Positions 1 to 13,476 of a DNA stretch of 64,000 nt are shown here, piece after piece. Below the pieces are notes generated by a model, which searched no databases, had not been told where the DNA came from, and saw only the letters and a list, made by a program, of their open reading frames with translations. This DNA comes from Gnetum montanum. Its lineage: Eukaryota > Streptophyta > Gnetopsida > Gnetales > Gnetaceae. Position 1 is the stretch's first letter. Every line of letters starts with the position of its first letter. The DNA is taken from contig MNCI01017890.1 in the NCBI GenBank assembly GCA_015680685.1, positions 520,794 through 584,793 of the forward strand, in the 5' to 3' direction. The translations under genes and the position numbers were made by a program.

Positions 1-1650
1 TATCATGTGAGAGTTGCGAGGAGAATTGGTTTACTTTTATTCTATAAGTTTCACATTTGTCTTGAGGAATATTTGAAATATTTATTCCTTTATTTTTTTC
101 CTAATTAATCATTTTTTTAATTTTTGATAGGAGGTGTGACCAAGCGTTCCTTGCCAAAGTCTGAAATTGTTGAAATCCTCATTATTCTTTTCCTTGAATT
201 CATCTTTGTTTGCAATTTAATTAGCTTTTTTTATAAGCACATGCTTTTTTTGAGTAGTATAATTACATATGATGTCTCCTTTTTCAATAAAATAGTCACA
301 TTCAAGGCAATATATTTTGTTGGACAAGTTTCTAATGAAAAAAAAAATAGTATGAGATGAGAGGGTGGAAAGATTAGGAACATAATACACATTGGCAATG
401 GTGACTTTTTGTCCATTTTTTAATTTAGACACATAATCTCCTATTCCTTCGATGACTAAGTATTCTCCATCTCTAGTTTTGATGTTGCTAAGACTATTTT
501 TTGTTTTGTAATTTACAAGATAATTTCTTTAGGATTTCATGTGATATGAGCATCCACTTTCTACAATCCAAGAATCTTTGTTTATTTCTTGCATTGAATT
601 GAAGGCTACATAATTTCTAGGCTCTTCTTCTTGAGTATATATTTGAGATGATAAGGGAGTATCTTATTCTAGTTGTGAAGTTTCTCTATGTATTCTTTCA
701 AAATTGATTTTGGCCCACCATTGGTCAATGGTATGACATTTTCTTTTGCAAAAGTGCCAATATGGAATTGAGTCTTGATCATATCTTTGTCTTCTAGATT
801 GATTCCATTTGTCTCTTCCTCTATTTGAACCTCTTCCTCTTCCTCTTGTATCTTTATCACCATTTTCTTCTATGTTTGTTTCTTGATATCTATTATGATA
901 ATCAAAGCTTTCTTATCTATCTCTTCCTTTTTGGTTAGTTATGTATGCTTGATAATATTCACTAGATATTTTGTTATTCTTCATAATTGAAAGATTTTAA
1001 CTTGATTAACTAATTCATTGATATTAAGCATATTGAAGTCCATTGAAAGAGTAATGTTTTCCATCATATTTTCAAATCTTAGATCTATGTAGAGAGATCA
1101 AATAGAGTTCTGAACATTTTGCATCCTGGTATATCCAACAGTCATATTCATATATTTTTCATGAGCTATTATACATTCTAATAAATAAGTCTTTGATACT
1201 TTCATTTCTTTCAATTTATAGGATATCAAATTTTTATTTGTAGATTAGCTACTACAATTGTTAATTTTCCAAGCTTCCATTGTATTCTAATTAAAGATTA
1301 TCACATACTTCTTTAGTAGTAGTATGGAGAGTATATCTATTAGAAATAACTTGTGAGACACTAGTCAATAGCATTATGAGACCCAAATTATTATTCTTTC
1401 TTCTTTGTTTTATATTCTTTGATTTGTAATATGTGAAATCTTTAAAGTCATGAATTAATTTAAAACCTGTCTCAAATATATTCCAATAGTCATTATGTTC
1501 AAAAAGGCCTTTCATCATCCTTTTCCATTTTCTGAAAACTTGAAAGCCATCAAAGATGATGGAGCATCTATCTATTTCCTTTAAGCTTATTTTTGTAGGT
1601 AAACCTAATGCTATGATACTAAGTGAAGGAATTTCAAGCAATGAAAGAAT
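1..1650 (-). mobile_element. Ty1/copia retrotransposon, gag-protease-pre-integrase part, degenerate
   Basis: Read on the minus strand the order is gag, zinc knuckle, protease, pre-integrase, then the window edge. Gag is at about 1641-1290 (FDGFQVFRKW, then GLFEHNDYWNIFETGF, the usual copia gag W-x-x-M and D-x-W pattern). An Arg-rich stretch and a CCHC knuckle follow near 715-765; it reads WHFCKRKCHTIDQWW, so two of the three Cys are now Trp and the usual Gly is Cys. The protease is at about 575-380: the active-site triplet reads ESG (553-561) where the family has DSG, and LKNGQKVTIANVYYVPN follows. The pre-integrase motif LWQGTLGHTSYQKLK is at about 115-160 and CETYRIK near 30-50. Several stops and frame changes show it is dead. 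The integrase, RT and 3' LTR would lie left of the window. Confidence 0.88.
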
Positions 1651-2314
1651 TGTGTGGTTATCTTGACTTTACAATGAATTAGCTAATAAAATTTTTATTT
1701 TTGAAAGGCTTAGGAAATTCTCTAAGATTTGGAAAAATGAAGAACCCTAGCAAACATTTGGAACTTAGGTTATGTTATGTTCTTTCCAATCTATCAAAAG
1801 TTTCGATAATTCTAATAGTGAAGTTTTGAGAGATGATAACTCAAATATTGTTAAGTTTCTAAAGGTGAGATTTTAACTAAACCTTCCCATAGATATTAAG
1901 TTTCAAATAAATATAATTTCACATAGAATTTTTTTGAAATGAGAGATAAATAAGCTAATATTTTATCATTATTCATTCTGGTAAAAATTCTAGATTCTAA
2001 AGATATGCTAAATTGTAGATAGAATATCTTCCAAACTGCAATAGATTTTGAACTAAAATTTTGATAAATATAGCCACATGTTCTGGATTTTTAATAAATC
2101 TAGAAGCATGGAAAGTGTTTATGAAATAACTAAGGTGTAATTAAAATAATGAATATCCCCAATTCTAACTTTTGAACTTCCAAGATTGAGTAAATACTAT
2201 GAATGATATTGATAAATTAATAAGTTTTTGAAAGATGCATGAATTGATAATGAAATAGTCAAATTCTTGTTGAAATTACATTGATAATTCTATGATACAA
2301 ATTTCCAATAAATT
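1651..2314. other. AT-rich leader or decayed copia 5' end
   Basis: No coding motif, primer site or clear LTR end was seen between the copia gag start and the solo LTR. By position it could hold the element's leader and 5' LTR, but the sequence does not show it. Confidence 0.3.
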
Positions 2315-2319
2315 CCTAG

Positions 2320-2891
2320 TGTGACATCCCATTACCATATGTCATGGAAAATGTCAACTATATGTTACATAGACATTATATGTAAGATGATATCATAGCA
2401 AATGTCAAATATGTGTAACTTTTGACATTAAGAAAAAAGAAAATAATAAGGAAAATATAGAAGGAGAAGGAAAATAATGACTTATTTATGTGGAATAGTG
2501 TGTTTAGATCATGCTCTAGGTATTCCTTGGGGTGTTCTTTCTTTAGCATCTATCTCTTAGAGGCAATCTACCACTACCACCATAGTTAGGCCTATCACTA
2601 GCAAGAAGGGATGGTTAGTCCTCTTCTTGTCTTGCTCCACTTGGCACTCGTTACTTGTCCTTATTAGCTATGCAACTCCCTATTAATATGACCTCTAATT
2701 CCATGTATAAATACATTAGCTCAAACCCCCAAAAGGTCACCTTGAGAGACATGACCATTATTACAAAATTCCCTTTTAGGTCTTAAGTACAACTACCCTT
2801 TTCAGGTATTGTTACAATAATTACAACATTTGTTATGAAGAGACAACATCTTCATTATGCAACAACATCATTTAGAAATTGGAACATTACA
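2320..2891 (+). mobile_element. solo LTR (Ty3/gypsy type) with 5-bp target duplication
   Basis: The block begins TGTGACATCCC and ends GGAACATTACA, the TG...CA form usual for chromovirus (Tekay/Del-like) LTRs. It is flanked on both sides by the identical pentamer CCTAG (2315-2319 and 2892-2896), an exact target-site duplication. Its length is 572 bp and there is no internal region next to it, so it is a solo LTR left by recombination between two LTRs. Orientation is taken from the TGTGACATCCC start and the internal TATAAATA. Confidence 0.88.
2706..2713 (+). promoter_or_regulatory. TATA box of the solo LTR
   Basis: TATAAATA lies about two thirds of the way into the LTR, the usual position of the U3 promoter. 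It is a motif match only; no transcription is shown. Confidence 0.45.
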
Positions 2892-2896
2892 CCTAG

Positions 2897-4159
2897 GATA
2901 TATATATATATATATATGAAAAGTGGTGCAAAGTTTACTAAAAATACTATGATATAGCCCCCATGACAAATTTTTTTTAAAAAAGTATATNTCATTGTCT
3001 ACTCTAGAAAAACAAATACTTTCTTACCATAGAGATAATGTAAGTCACAACAGAGATGTAATAGAAATGATATGGATTGTAGTTAAGGCATGGTGAAATC
3101 ACATTGGGAAAGAAAAATGGGTGAAATTGAGAACTTGAGGTTGTTACGATCTAGGTAGCATTGAGGTCATTAATGAAAGATACTAATAGACAATTATGGA
3201 GTAGGTCATGGAAGCCAATCGAGATGTGGAACATATATAGTTGACTAAAGTAAGTTCATAATGTATGAATGTGAGTCTTCACCACCATCATGTCTATTAA
3301 TGTTAAATATTGTTCTTTATGAAAAGATTATGAAATTAATCTTTTATTTGTTTTTCATTTTAGAGCAATACTAATGGAGTGATTGGTTGGTGAGAAATGT
3401 TACCTCAAGATCTTTTGTTATCCCCATCCTATGTGTCTTTAGTATGACTCTTGAAGTAGTACCTTTCATCATTAGAGTCAGATATTCTTTATGGAATAAG
3501 TCATTTTTCTTATAAATCTAGAACATGATAGACACAATAGAACAAGAGCTATCCTATTGGACTATATGATTATAAAACTAAAAGTAAATTGCATAGACAT
3601 TGATTTAATGATAGATATTTAGGTTTATCAATAAGGTTTACATAACAATATGGAATAGATTTCCATATGTGATGGGTGCTAGACTTTTCACTATTTTGGT
3701 ATTATAGTGAATAACTATGGTTATGATGTTTGATGCATGATTTTTTTATTTATTATATAAATTTTTATGTATCTTTAGATGATTCTTGTGTTGTAGGTTA
3801 ATATCATTGTCTTATTACTATTGAATCATGGATCATGTCATCAAGTTGAATAGGAAAAGTCATAACGGTTTTTCACTTAGTGTATACATAATTATAAGTG
3901 TTAATGCAAAAGAAGCCTTTAGAGATGTGGAGCCTAGTAGAGTCAAAAATGTGATAACTTTCAATTGTGTACTATTACTATATGTGTATAGAATGATTAA
4001 AGCTTTGCTTTGTGTATCAAACCATATTTTTAAATGATTGGATTAGTATATTTATCCTTGTATTTTATGCTTGTTTATGCTTTATATGTTATGCTATGAT
4101 CTAAGTATGCTTATTAACTAGTTAGATTTCTAGCTTTATGTTTTATGCTCTTGTATGCT
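2897..4159. other. AT-rich intergenic sequence with a short (TA)n run
   Basis: A TA dinucleotide run lies at about 2899-2916, directly beside the solo LTR's target duplication. One unknown base is at 2991. No coding motif was recognised; the short open frames here have no family features. Confidence 0.4.
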
Positions 4160-6545
4160 TAATTCCATCATCATTATCATCATCATCATTCTAGAGTTAT
4201 TTTAACAAAATGGGGTTGGCTACATAAGTTCTTTTTCACTACTCACTTCTATGAAGAGCTAGATATTTATTTATTTGTAGTTTCTTTAAATCATCTTTGA
4301 TCATTTTTCCAATGTCTTCTTTTATCTTTCTTTTAGTGGCTTTCCAAGAATAGTGATGTAGCAATCATTATTTATAGGCTCATTACTTGATATTCTTTGC
4401 ACATGTTCAAACCATCTAAACTATCATTCTTATAGCTTATCTTAAATAGAATTCACTCCAAATCTTCCTCTAATATCTGTATGATGGAGTTTAGTAACAT
4501 TCGACATCTATTAAATCATTTGCATTTTTTCTACACTGATTCGTTATTCGTGCCTCTTTTGCACGACCTTATCTTTAGTACCATATAAGATAGCAAGACT
4601 GATTATTCTTCTATAAAATTTTCCCTTAAATTTTATTAGCATTCTATTATAACATAGAGATCTACAAGCCTATCTCCATTTTGGTCATCCTACATTAATT
4701 CTATTTTTTATATCTTTATCAGTTTTACCATTTGATTGGAGGATTAATGCTAGGTAGCAGAACTATTTGTAGTAAAGGACTTTTATTTCTTAAATTATCA
4801 ATTATTATTTACCACTATTTATGATATTATTAAAATTAAATTCCATATATTCTATCATACTTCTACTAATTTTTAAGCTTTTTGATTCTATAGCATGTCT
4901 TCACTTCTCCATTTTAGAAGTACTATTTTCTTGAGTTGTATTCATCAACATAATATCATCTACAAATATCATGCACTAAGGTATTTCTTCTTGTATTTTA
5001 TTTATTAATTCATCCATAATAATGATAAATAAGTACAAGCTAAGGGTAGATCCTTGATGTAGTTCTACTGTGATTGGAAAATCAGATGCTATTTCACAAG
5101 CTATTCTCATTTTAGTGGTAGCTCATTTAGGCATCCCATGAATTAGCTTAATATATTTATTATAGATTTTTTCCTACATAAATACCACTAAATAATATGT
5201 TTTTCACTTTTCTATAGGATTGTTTCAAGTTAATAAAGATCATATGTAGATTTTTCTATGTTTTCTAAAATTTTCAATTCATTTTCATATTAGGAAAATA
5301 GCCATTATAGTAGATCTCCCTAGCATAAATATAAATTAATTTTCTCATACTATTAATTTAAGTCTAAGATGGTACTCTATGACTCTCTCCTAAAGCTTCA
5401 TCCTTCTATAGTTTGTAAAATTTTGTATGTCTCATTTATTTTTGTAAATGGGAACAATAAAGATTTTTGTATAATTGTTGGAAATTTTTTCATTTTTCAA
5501 AATTTTGTTAGCCAAGAAAATCTTATATCTCCGAATTCTTTCCAAGCTTCTATAGGAATGTTATCTAGTTGAACAACCTTTTCTTTTACATCTTTGATAA
5601 GGTTGCCTTCACCTCAAAGAAGGAAAGTTCACTAACCAAATCAAAATTTAGTTTTTATTATTGGATTTCTTCTCTTGGAAATTCTTCATTTAATAAGTGT
5701 TGAATATAAATTTTCCACCTATCTAGAATTTCATTATCTTTTTCCAAATTTTTTTCATTTGCTTCCTTGATGCACTTAACATGATCAATGTCCTTACATT
5801 TCTTGTTTTCGATTTTTTTCAATGTATAAATAGAATTTTCTCCCCTTTTTTACTAATTTCTCATAAAAGCTATCCAAGGAATTATGTTTCACTTTGACTA
5901 CTACTATAGTTATCTCCTACTTTGCCATTTTGTATATTAGCCTATTTTCTTGGCTATCACTTTGCTACTATTCCTTACAGAATTTTTTCTTATTTTGAAT
6001 GGCATGTTGCACTTCATCACTCTACCACCATGTCCTCTTCAAGATGTATTTTTTCCTTTTATTTCACCTAAAATGTTCTTTTTAATTTTCTAAATGCAAC
6101 TCTTCATTTGACCCCAAACTAAATTTACAAAGTAATTCCAATTCTTGATGCCTTTGTAAAGAAATTATTCTTTGAATAAGGCAATGCTATCTTCCTTTAA
6201 ATTCCACCATTTTATGCATTCAGTCTCTTTTCTCGTGCTACCTTTAACGCTTTATATAGCTAAATCCATAAGCCTTAATTGATGTTGACTTACAAGGCAG
6301 TCTTCAAATATGACCTTAAGGTCTTTGCACATGGCCTAGTCTCTTTTACATAGCAAGAAATAATTAATTTATATTTTATTCATACCACTTTTATATGTAA
6401 TTAAATGTTTTGGCCTCTTCTTAAAATAATTATTTACAATTATAGGATCATAGACACTTGTAAATTATACTAGAAGATCTTCCATATCATTGCACTCTCT
6501 AAATCCTTGTCCTCCATGAATCCTATCATATCTCATTTTCCTAGA
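4160..6545 (-). mobile_element. L1-type LINE, endonuclease C-terminus, RT and 3' region, degenerate
   Basis: Read on the minus strand from about 6545: the end of an apurinic endonuclease (DRIHGGQGFRE, LITYKSG, then LVSQHQLRLMD near 6300), a linker with GGRVMKCNM, the RT, and a long C-terminal region to 4160 that includes ISRSMIEYMEFNFN, LYGTKDKVVQKRHE and WFRWFEHVQRIS. The RT catalytic motif reads FVDD at 4955-4966, against FADD in most plant L1 elements. The frame is broken by many stops. The first part of the endonuclease and ORF1 are not visible, so this is a 5'-truncated copy, as is common for LINEs. A poly(A) tail was not identified at the 4160 end. Confidence 0.85.
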
Positions 6546-9350
6546 TCCAACAATCTACTCAAATGAATATGCTTTATTGTATGGGAAATTATTGAAGCAC
6601 TTGATCCATAGAATTCCAAAAGTCATGCTTAATGAAATTTTCTATACCATATATTATTTAACTATATTTTCAACTAGTATGTACTAATCTAGTGGATGAG
6701 TTTATAGGATTTAATGGAGGCTATTGTATGGGCATGACATGGAAATTTTTATATATATATTATTTTTATTTATTAATTTATGTATCGTATGTGTTGCTTT
6801 AGTTTAAATACTTTTGGATTTATGAGAGGTTATGTGAGTCATGAAAGGTTTTGTGATGGATTTATTTTATTTTTAGAAATTTGGATGGTTTTGCTACATT
6901 GATTTGTTTGATATATTTCTCATAAAAATATTACACCTTATTTAATAGATAATCTTGGCTTCCATATTCTTTGATGTAGAAGGCTTGTTGAATTGAAGGC
7001 TTGTGGTGATGTGTGGAGCTTTGTTGGTTTATGAGCATGGTTGTGTAACAGTGGATAAATGAGTTCATGTGTTACTTATGGATTTATGCTACTATATTCT
7101 AGGTGAGGTATCTTGGCATTTTCTCTTATTGCTTTGGTTCACAAATTTTTATGCATTTTCAACATGGTGAGTTTTGTTGAATTTTCTTAGTTCTCTATGA
7201 AATTATGATTGTCATTAGATCTTGCTTTCCACATGTAGATTTGTCTAATTTCTATGTATAATTCACTTAGTTCTTTTATTGTACTTTTATAATTTTTCAT
7301 CAATTTTGAGAAGAGAGGATTTTGTATGAATTTATCATATCAAATATTTTTGCTTTAGTTATTTCATGTTAAATTCATATAGTTGTGCCAGTATGTTCAG
7401 CTTATTATAAATTTGATTAGGTTGTGACTATTTTGTTATATTTTGAGTCCTTAGTGTTTTATGAGTTTTCAATGATCTTTCCTAGGGTTTAGACATTTTT
7501 CCATACAATTGAGTTATTGTTAGTCTTTATCTTAGTTTCAAGATGTATAATTATCTTCTGAGTCATGCCATGACATTCCTTATGTACCATGTTAATTGCT
7601 AATTATTTTGTGTTCAATTTGTGTTGTTTTCTATCCTTTTCAAGATTTGTGTTGAAACCATGAGTTAATCTTGAGTTGTGGCACTGCTACTGATGGTAAC
7701 CATGAGTTGTGGTCACATCATGATCTTTCACCATGGATCATGATGAGGTTGTGGTTAACCCTATGCCATCCTTCATATTTTCTAGTTTCTATTTTGCAAA
7801 AAAATTGGTATCCCATAAGTCACAATTTGCTCATATTTTTTTCACTATGAGTCATGGTGAAGTCATGGTTGAACCAATTTTTAATTATTATTATTTCAAT
7901 TCATTTTAAGCTATTTTTAATCAATTCTTAGTTATGGTCAAGTCATGGTCTATTTTCCATAGGTTGTGATTAGGCTATGGTAAGATCGTGATTGAGCACT
8001 TTTGTTATAATTTTTGTTGGTGGTTTTTCTCTATAAACTATGAGTTATGGTTAGGTTGTGCTCACCCACCAGAGGTTATAAGTTCATGAACTTAAGATTT
8101 TAACATTTTTGGATCTATCTTACTATTGGAACTTAGCTTAATATGTTTCAATGATTGTAGACTTTGTTTCAAACTGTTCATTAGGTTTAAGCTATGCTGG
8201 GTTGGATATGATCTTGGAGTTAATTATTGATTATTTTTGGAGTTTTTAGATGTTTGAAATTGTTGATTATTGATCATGTTTCTTCATTATTAATGTTTGG
8301 TTTATGATTGTTTAGATGCTGCTTATTAGGAGTTGGCATTAAGATATGTAATTAGTTTAGATATGCTTCTTGAAGATGTTTGTTATTTTATTCCTATTTG
8401 GATGTATTAGTATATCTATTGTTGCAAGTATTATCGTATAGGAGAGCGTGATCTAGGGCTAAGTGATGCCTTTGTTTTATGCCTATAGAACATTAAAGGT
8501 GCATCCTTTGTGGTGGCTCTAGCATCAATTATTTGTGTTAAGACTCATAAATAAATTCCTAAGCATGATAATTTGGCATTTGGTTTGGAAATTTGGAAAA
8601 GTACATATGATAGTAATTCACACATTTAAAGCTAATTGCAGTGCATGCCAGCCTCATTGTTTATAGATTAATAAATCCAATGATAATTTTGGTTGGTTAG
8701 ATTTATGTTTGACGATTAGATCCATGTATGATGTATGATCTATAAAGCTTGATAATATGAAATAATTAGTGAAATGTGTTGTAGGCCAGACTACCTTCAC
8801 CTAGTCACCATGAGACTTACCCTCAATTCAATCAAAGGAGATGCTAAGATTTCTTACTTAGTGTAAACTAATCACCTCTCTTATTTTTAGGTTGCTAGGG
8901 CTACATAGAGTGAGGAAATATTTAGTAATACTATTGATCCTTGGATTTTGTGCATGTTTAATTTCTAACATTAGTTTATTTTTATCTTAACATATTTATG
9001 AAATTTTCTAGATGTATATAAAATTATTCTCTTTTATGCATGATGTATTTAGATTATGGATATTTTACAAATGGTTGAACATGATCTAGTCTTGCTAGAT
9101 ATTTATGATAATGCTACAAATTTTTAGATTTAGATTTCTTTGTCTCTTTTTATTTCAACTTTAGTTTTTAGTCCCTTTTATATTTTATTCTTTCACTATT
9201 ATTATTTCTTCTTTCACTATTATTATTATTTCATATTTTCTTTCACTTTCTTATGATTGTGTTGGTTTTCTTAATTTTTAGTTCCTCTTATCATGACCAA
9301 TCATTTGTTAAGGGCTCTATATCTTGTATAATGCTCTCTAATCTAAAGTT
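6546..9350. other. AT-rich region, partly LTR-like, upstream of a gypsy body
   Basis: No coding motif was found. The right part leads into a TTACA end at 9368 typical of a gypsy 5' LTR, so much of the stretch is probably that LTR; its start could not be fixed. A segment near 8830-8870 (GATGCTAAGATTTCTTACTTA) resembles segments at 58085 (minus) and 61174 (plus). Confidence 0.4.
7640..8070. repeat. degenerate repeats of a CATGAGTTATGGTCA-like motif
   Basis: Short segments of the form ATGAGTTATGGTNAGGTCATGGT recur at about 7683, 7850, 7927 and 8038 with irregular spacing. A similar cluster lies at 56280-56640. This probably reflects repeats inside an LTR. Confidence 0.4.
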
Positions 9351-9368
9351 AAGAAAGAGGGTGTTACA

Positions 9369-12300
9369 AGCTAGCATTACTAATTAGCTTTGATGATTTT
9401 CTAAATTTGTATTGTTGTGTGCAACAATGACAAGTACTAAAGGTGGATGTGGCCATGGCAGTTGAGCATATTTTAGACCTAGCAATCCAACTTTGGCACT
9501 CTATTCTATTCTTGATTGAATAGAGGAGTCTGTAATGGATCCTCAAGTAGAGATGGTTACTTATACTCCTTCTCATATGACAAATGAAAGATCAGTCAAC
9601 TGAACATCAATCTCTATCTATTACAGTTTTTCTCTTAGAATATAGAGAACTTGAATATTCAGTGATACTTGTAACTTTAGGGAGTGCTAGTGGTGATAGA
9701 TGATTGATGGAATGTGAGATTATGATGTAATTCTATAAGCTATGGTTTCCTACCTTCTAGGATGGGGAGGATTCTACCACTATCATGGATTGATTAAAAT
9801 AAGTCATGAAGATCTTTAGGCCAATGGACTACATTCTAGTGTAGCAAACTCAATTAGCAAGCTACTAATTCAATGGTTTTGCTAGTTTTTGGTGGGATGT
9901 ACAAGAGAAGGTACATTATTGGGAGAACTATGATGTTTACTAGAGTGATTTCTTGGTTCCTTTCAATGAGCATTATAATTATTTAAACTACATAGAGGTG
10001 AAAGCATATGATTTTAACAATCTATACTAGGGAAATTGGATCATGGCTAAGTATACCTACAATTTTTTTGAATTTGAAAATATATGTTTCTCACATACCT
10101 TGTGATGAAAGAGCTAGGATGAACCACTTTATTTATAATATTATTGTATACATTAAGAACCACTTACTTCCTCTTCAACTTTAGTTTTATGAGGATGCAT
10201 GTATATGTATAATGGAATTGGAGCATAGTTTGTTGGTAGAGATAACATGACATAATTATTCTTAGAAGAGAGATTAAATTATTTTTGGAGGTTTGGTGGA
10301 TTCAAGTAGGCCTAGAATTATTAATCTAGTAGGCATCAACACTAGTAGTCTTTAGGTGATGGGAGTACTCATGAACTAATTACTTACCATGTTTGCAGGA
10401 AGGTTGGACACTTTTGAAGGAATTGTTCAAACTTCCATAACTATGGCCAGCTAGGTTGCAAGAGCTTCAACTATGCAAAATATTTGGATAATGGAGTTTA
10501 TGACATATTGGTAGAATAGAAAATGATTAGGAAGGTGCTAGGATGTAGGTATGTGTGTATGCTTTGACTAACCAACTAGTTAAAATTTAACCTAACATAG
10601 TGTTGGATGCCAGAGGTATTATTTTAGATTTTACAATTTTAATTTTCTTTAATCTTGATACCTATTAATCTTTTTTTTATCTGTAGACAATTATATGATT
10701 GGGTTTTGGGATTTAGTTTCTTTTTCAAGGACTTACCATTAGTACCATTTGTGGCAATGTACTAATTATGGACCAAGTTTACAAATTCATGTCTTTGGTA
10801 ATTCAAGATATTTCTTAGTAAAGTGATCTTCATATCATGAGTGTAGGGGGAATATGATATCATCTTATGCATGAATTGGTTATCTCACTAGTAGGATAGC
10901 TTTATTTATTGTCACAAGATGCTTTTCTTGGTAACAGGTGGTTATGCATATCAGGCTATGCAACATTAAGTTTTATCTTTGCTCATTGAAGTCTTTTCAT
11001 CATTTATTATATAAGGGTTGAGTTGTTCTTGTTTCATATTTTTAATTAGTAAACCTTCTATTTTATAGGATATTGATCAAATTTATGTTTTTTGTAAGTT
11101 TCTTGATGTCTTCCATTTAGAGTTGTAGTGTTTACCTTTAAGGTATGACGTTAAGTTTGAGATTACTCTTAAATCTAGTGTTGAATCTATCTTTATGGTT
11201 TCCCATAAGATGTCATTTGCAAAGTTGATTGAAGAAAATATTTTAGTTTAGGAGTTATTAAATGAGAGTTTAATTTGTCTAAGTGTATCTTCTTGGAGTG
11301 CTCTTATTATCTTTATCAAGAAGAAGAATGTTAGTATGAGGCTGTGCATTGATTATTGATAGATAAATTAGGTAATAGTGAAGAATAAGTAGCCATTTTT
11401 ATTTTCATAGATGATTTTTTCATTTAGTCTAGAGAAGCTAGGATATTCTTTAAGGTATATTTTAAGTTAGAGTATCACTAGGTTCACATCAAAGAAATGG
11501 ATGTTTCCAAGACAACCTTCATGACATGGTATGAACATTATGAATTCATGGTTTTCTCATTTGGACTTAATAATGTTCTTGTGGTATTCATGAATCTCAT
11601 GAATAGTGTGATGAAACCACACATGGACTAGTTTTTCATTATGTTCATTAATGAAATCTTGGTGTACTCATCATTGACGGATTTGCATGAGCAACATTTA
11701 AGAATAGTTTTGAAGATACTTAGGGAGCAATAATTGTTCATTTAGCCTTTGAAATGTTAATTTTAATACATGAGATTTAGATTTTAGTACATGACATTTC
11801 AAATGTTGGTGTAGTAGTGAAACCCACTAAGATATTAGCTATTTAAGATTGGCCTATTCTTAAAGAGACTAGAGAGGTTTATAGTTTTTCTTAGTTGGTA
11901 GTTCACTACATGAGGTTTCTTCAAAAATTTTCTTATATTGCTTCACTTCTCATGAAGTTTTTGTAGAAGGATGTTAGATTCTTATGGAAACCATAGTGTG
12001 AGGATAGTTTTAATAAGCTCAAAAGTTGATTGATTTCTACCCTTGTACTAATTTTTCCTACAAGTAAATCACATGACATTTACATCAATGGATAAAAAAA
12101 AAGGTTATGGATGTTCCCTCATGAAAGAGGATAAAGTGGTAGCATATGATTCAAGGTAGTTGAAGCTTCATGAGATATGTTATTTCACTCAAGAACTTGA
12201 GCTAGGAGTGATGTTGCTTGTCTTAAAGATTTTACACTAGTATTTGTTTAGCAAGGGTTTGATAATTTGGATTGATCATTAAATGCTAGATTATTTGAGG

Positions 12301-12500
12301 AATTAGCCATAGTTGAATTAACATTAGAGGAGGTGGATTGAATTATTGACCAATTTCAATTTAACCATCCAATATTAGATTAGAAAAAGTGATATCATTA
12401 AAAATGGTTTGACTTGTAGGGTTGGTAAGCTTCATGGCTTGGTAATTGAATGAGACATGTTATATGCAATTCTAATGAAGAAACAACAAGATTCTTGATA
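9369..12500 (+). mobile_element. Ty3/gypsy retrotransposon internal region (gag-pol through RNase H), degenerate
   Basis: An LTR-like end GGTGTTACA finishes at 9368. Gag follows: VQEKVHYWENYDVYWSDF near 9905 fits the retrotransposon gag core. A zinc knuckle at about 10385-10425 reads YHVCRKVGHF, a stop, then RNC, with the first Cys changed to Tyr. RT starts near 11080 (FLDVFHLEL), continues with SVSSWSALIIFIKKK and MRLCIDY, and ends with MFINEILVYS, where the family has FIDDILVYS, so one catalytic Asp is Asn and the next Glu. RNase H is at about 12060-12400 (KVVAYDSR, ELELGVMLLVLKI, RRWIELLTNFNLTIQY). It stops before the integrase; the next sequence is a copia element of opposite strand. Many stops and frame changes. 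Confidence 0.85.
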
Positions 12501-12539
12501 TAAGTAGCTTAAGTAGTCTAGTGATTCATTCATTGTAGT

Positions 12540-13476
12540 AGGCATATTTAGGTTGGTTTATCATAAGGTCAAGTGCTTTTTGGCTTGAACCTTACCATTT
12601 GATTTGTTTTATTCTTCTCATCTTTCTTTTTATTTGGATAGTGTGCAATCATATGACATGTTTCACCACAACAATAATAAGAAAATTATTTTTTTTATCT
12701 ATTTACCAACCATCATATTTTTGAACCTCCTAAGCTTCCTCACAAGATTAGTAATCTCCTTCTCAATATCAAATTTTGATGTTGATGATTCCTTTTTATT
12801 GTCATTCTTTAAAAATTTGACTTTGAATGCAATCCTTTCTTTGTTTCCAAATGTACTAGATCCACCTTTCCTAATATGAAAGGCTAAAAGAATGTTGTAG
12901 AGCTCATCTATTATTAATCTAGAAGGATCTTTTGCTACTTCTATGAATGATTCATTTGCTTCAAATATTTTGCGTAATACAGACAAGATAATTTGACAAA
13001 TGATGTCCTTTTATTAAGCTTCCCCAAACATGGTCATTTTACTAATGACTTCATCAAGTTTGCTAAAGAAGAAACTAATGTTATTATATTCTTTCATTTT
13101 TAGAGCATTAAATTAAGTGCTTAAAATCATCCTCTTATACCTCTTCGTTTGATTATCTCATTTATAAATAGCTTAAAGATGCTTCCATATTTCTTTGGCT
13201 AATTGAAGATGCATAATTTTCATACATATTACCTTATCTATGTTATAGACCAATGCATTCATAATTTGGGAATCATGAATAGAATTGTTAATTCCTCTAT
13301 TAACTCCCTTCCAGATATCATCATCATGAGCTAGAAGATAATTATTCATCTTGAACTTCTATAGAGAGCAATCTAATCCATTGAATTATGAAGATCTATT
13401 AGATGAGAATCCTTGATTCTACACCATGTCTATAAAAAAACACAACATAGACTATTAAGTCGAGAGGTCTTGACTA
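12540..13476 (-). mobile_element. Ty1/copia gag region, degenerate
   Basis: Begins on the minus strand near 13360 with MNNYLLAHDDDIWKGV, followed by ALVYNIDKVICMKIMHL and AKEIWKHL, the copia gag pattern. An open stretch at 12986-12699 continues it (SVLRKIFEANESFIEVAKD, then IIDELYNILLAFHIRK). The zinc knuckle near 12645-12690 reads YYCCGETCHMIAHYP, so two Cys are now Tyr and the Gly is Cys. Sequence downstream of gag (protease, integrase, RT) is missing: at about 12500-12540 it meets the plus-strand gypsy body. It lies directly after the primer site and LTR described next. Confidence 0.85.

Noticed and set aside
2289-2301. TTTGTATCATAGA (minus strand) as a copia primer site
   Set aside because: Only a partial match and about 650 bp from the gag start, with no LTR end beside it.
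12604-12879. 91-codon plus-strand frame, hydrophobic
   Set aside because: It is antisense to the copia gag, which has clear family motifs.
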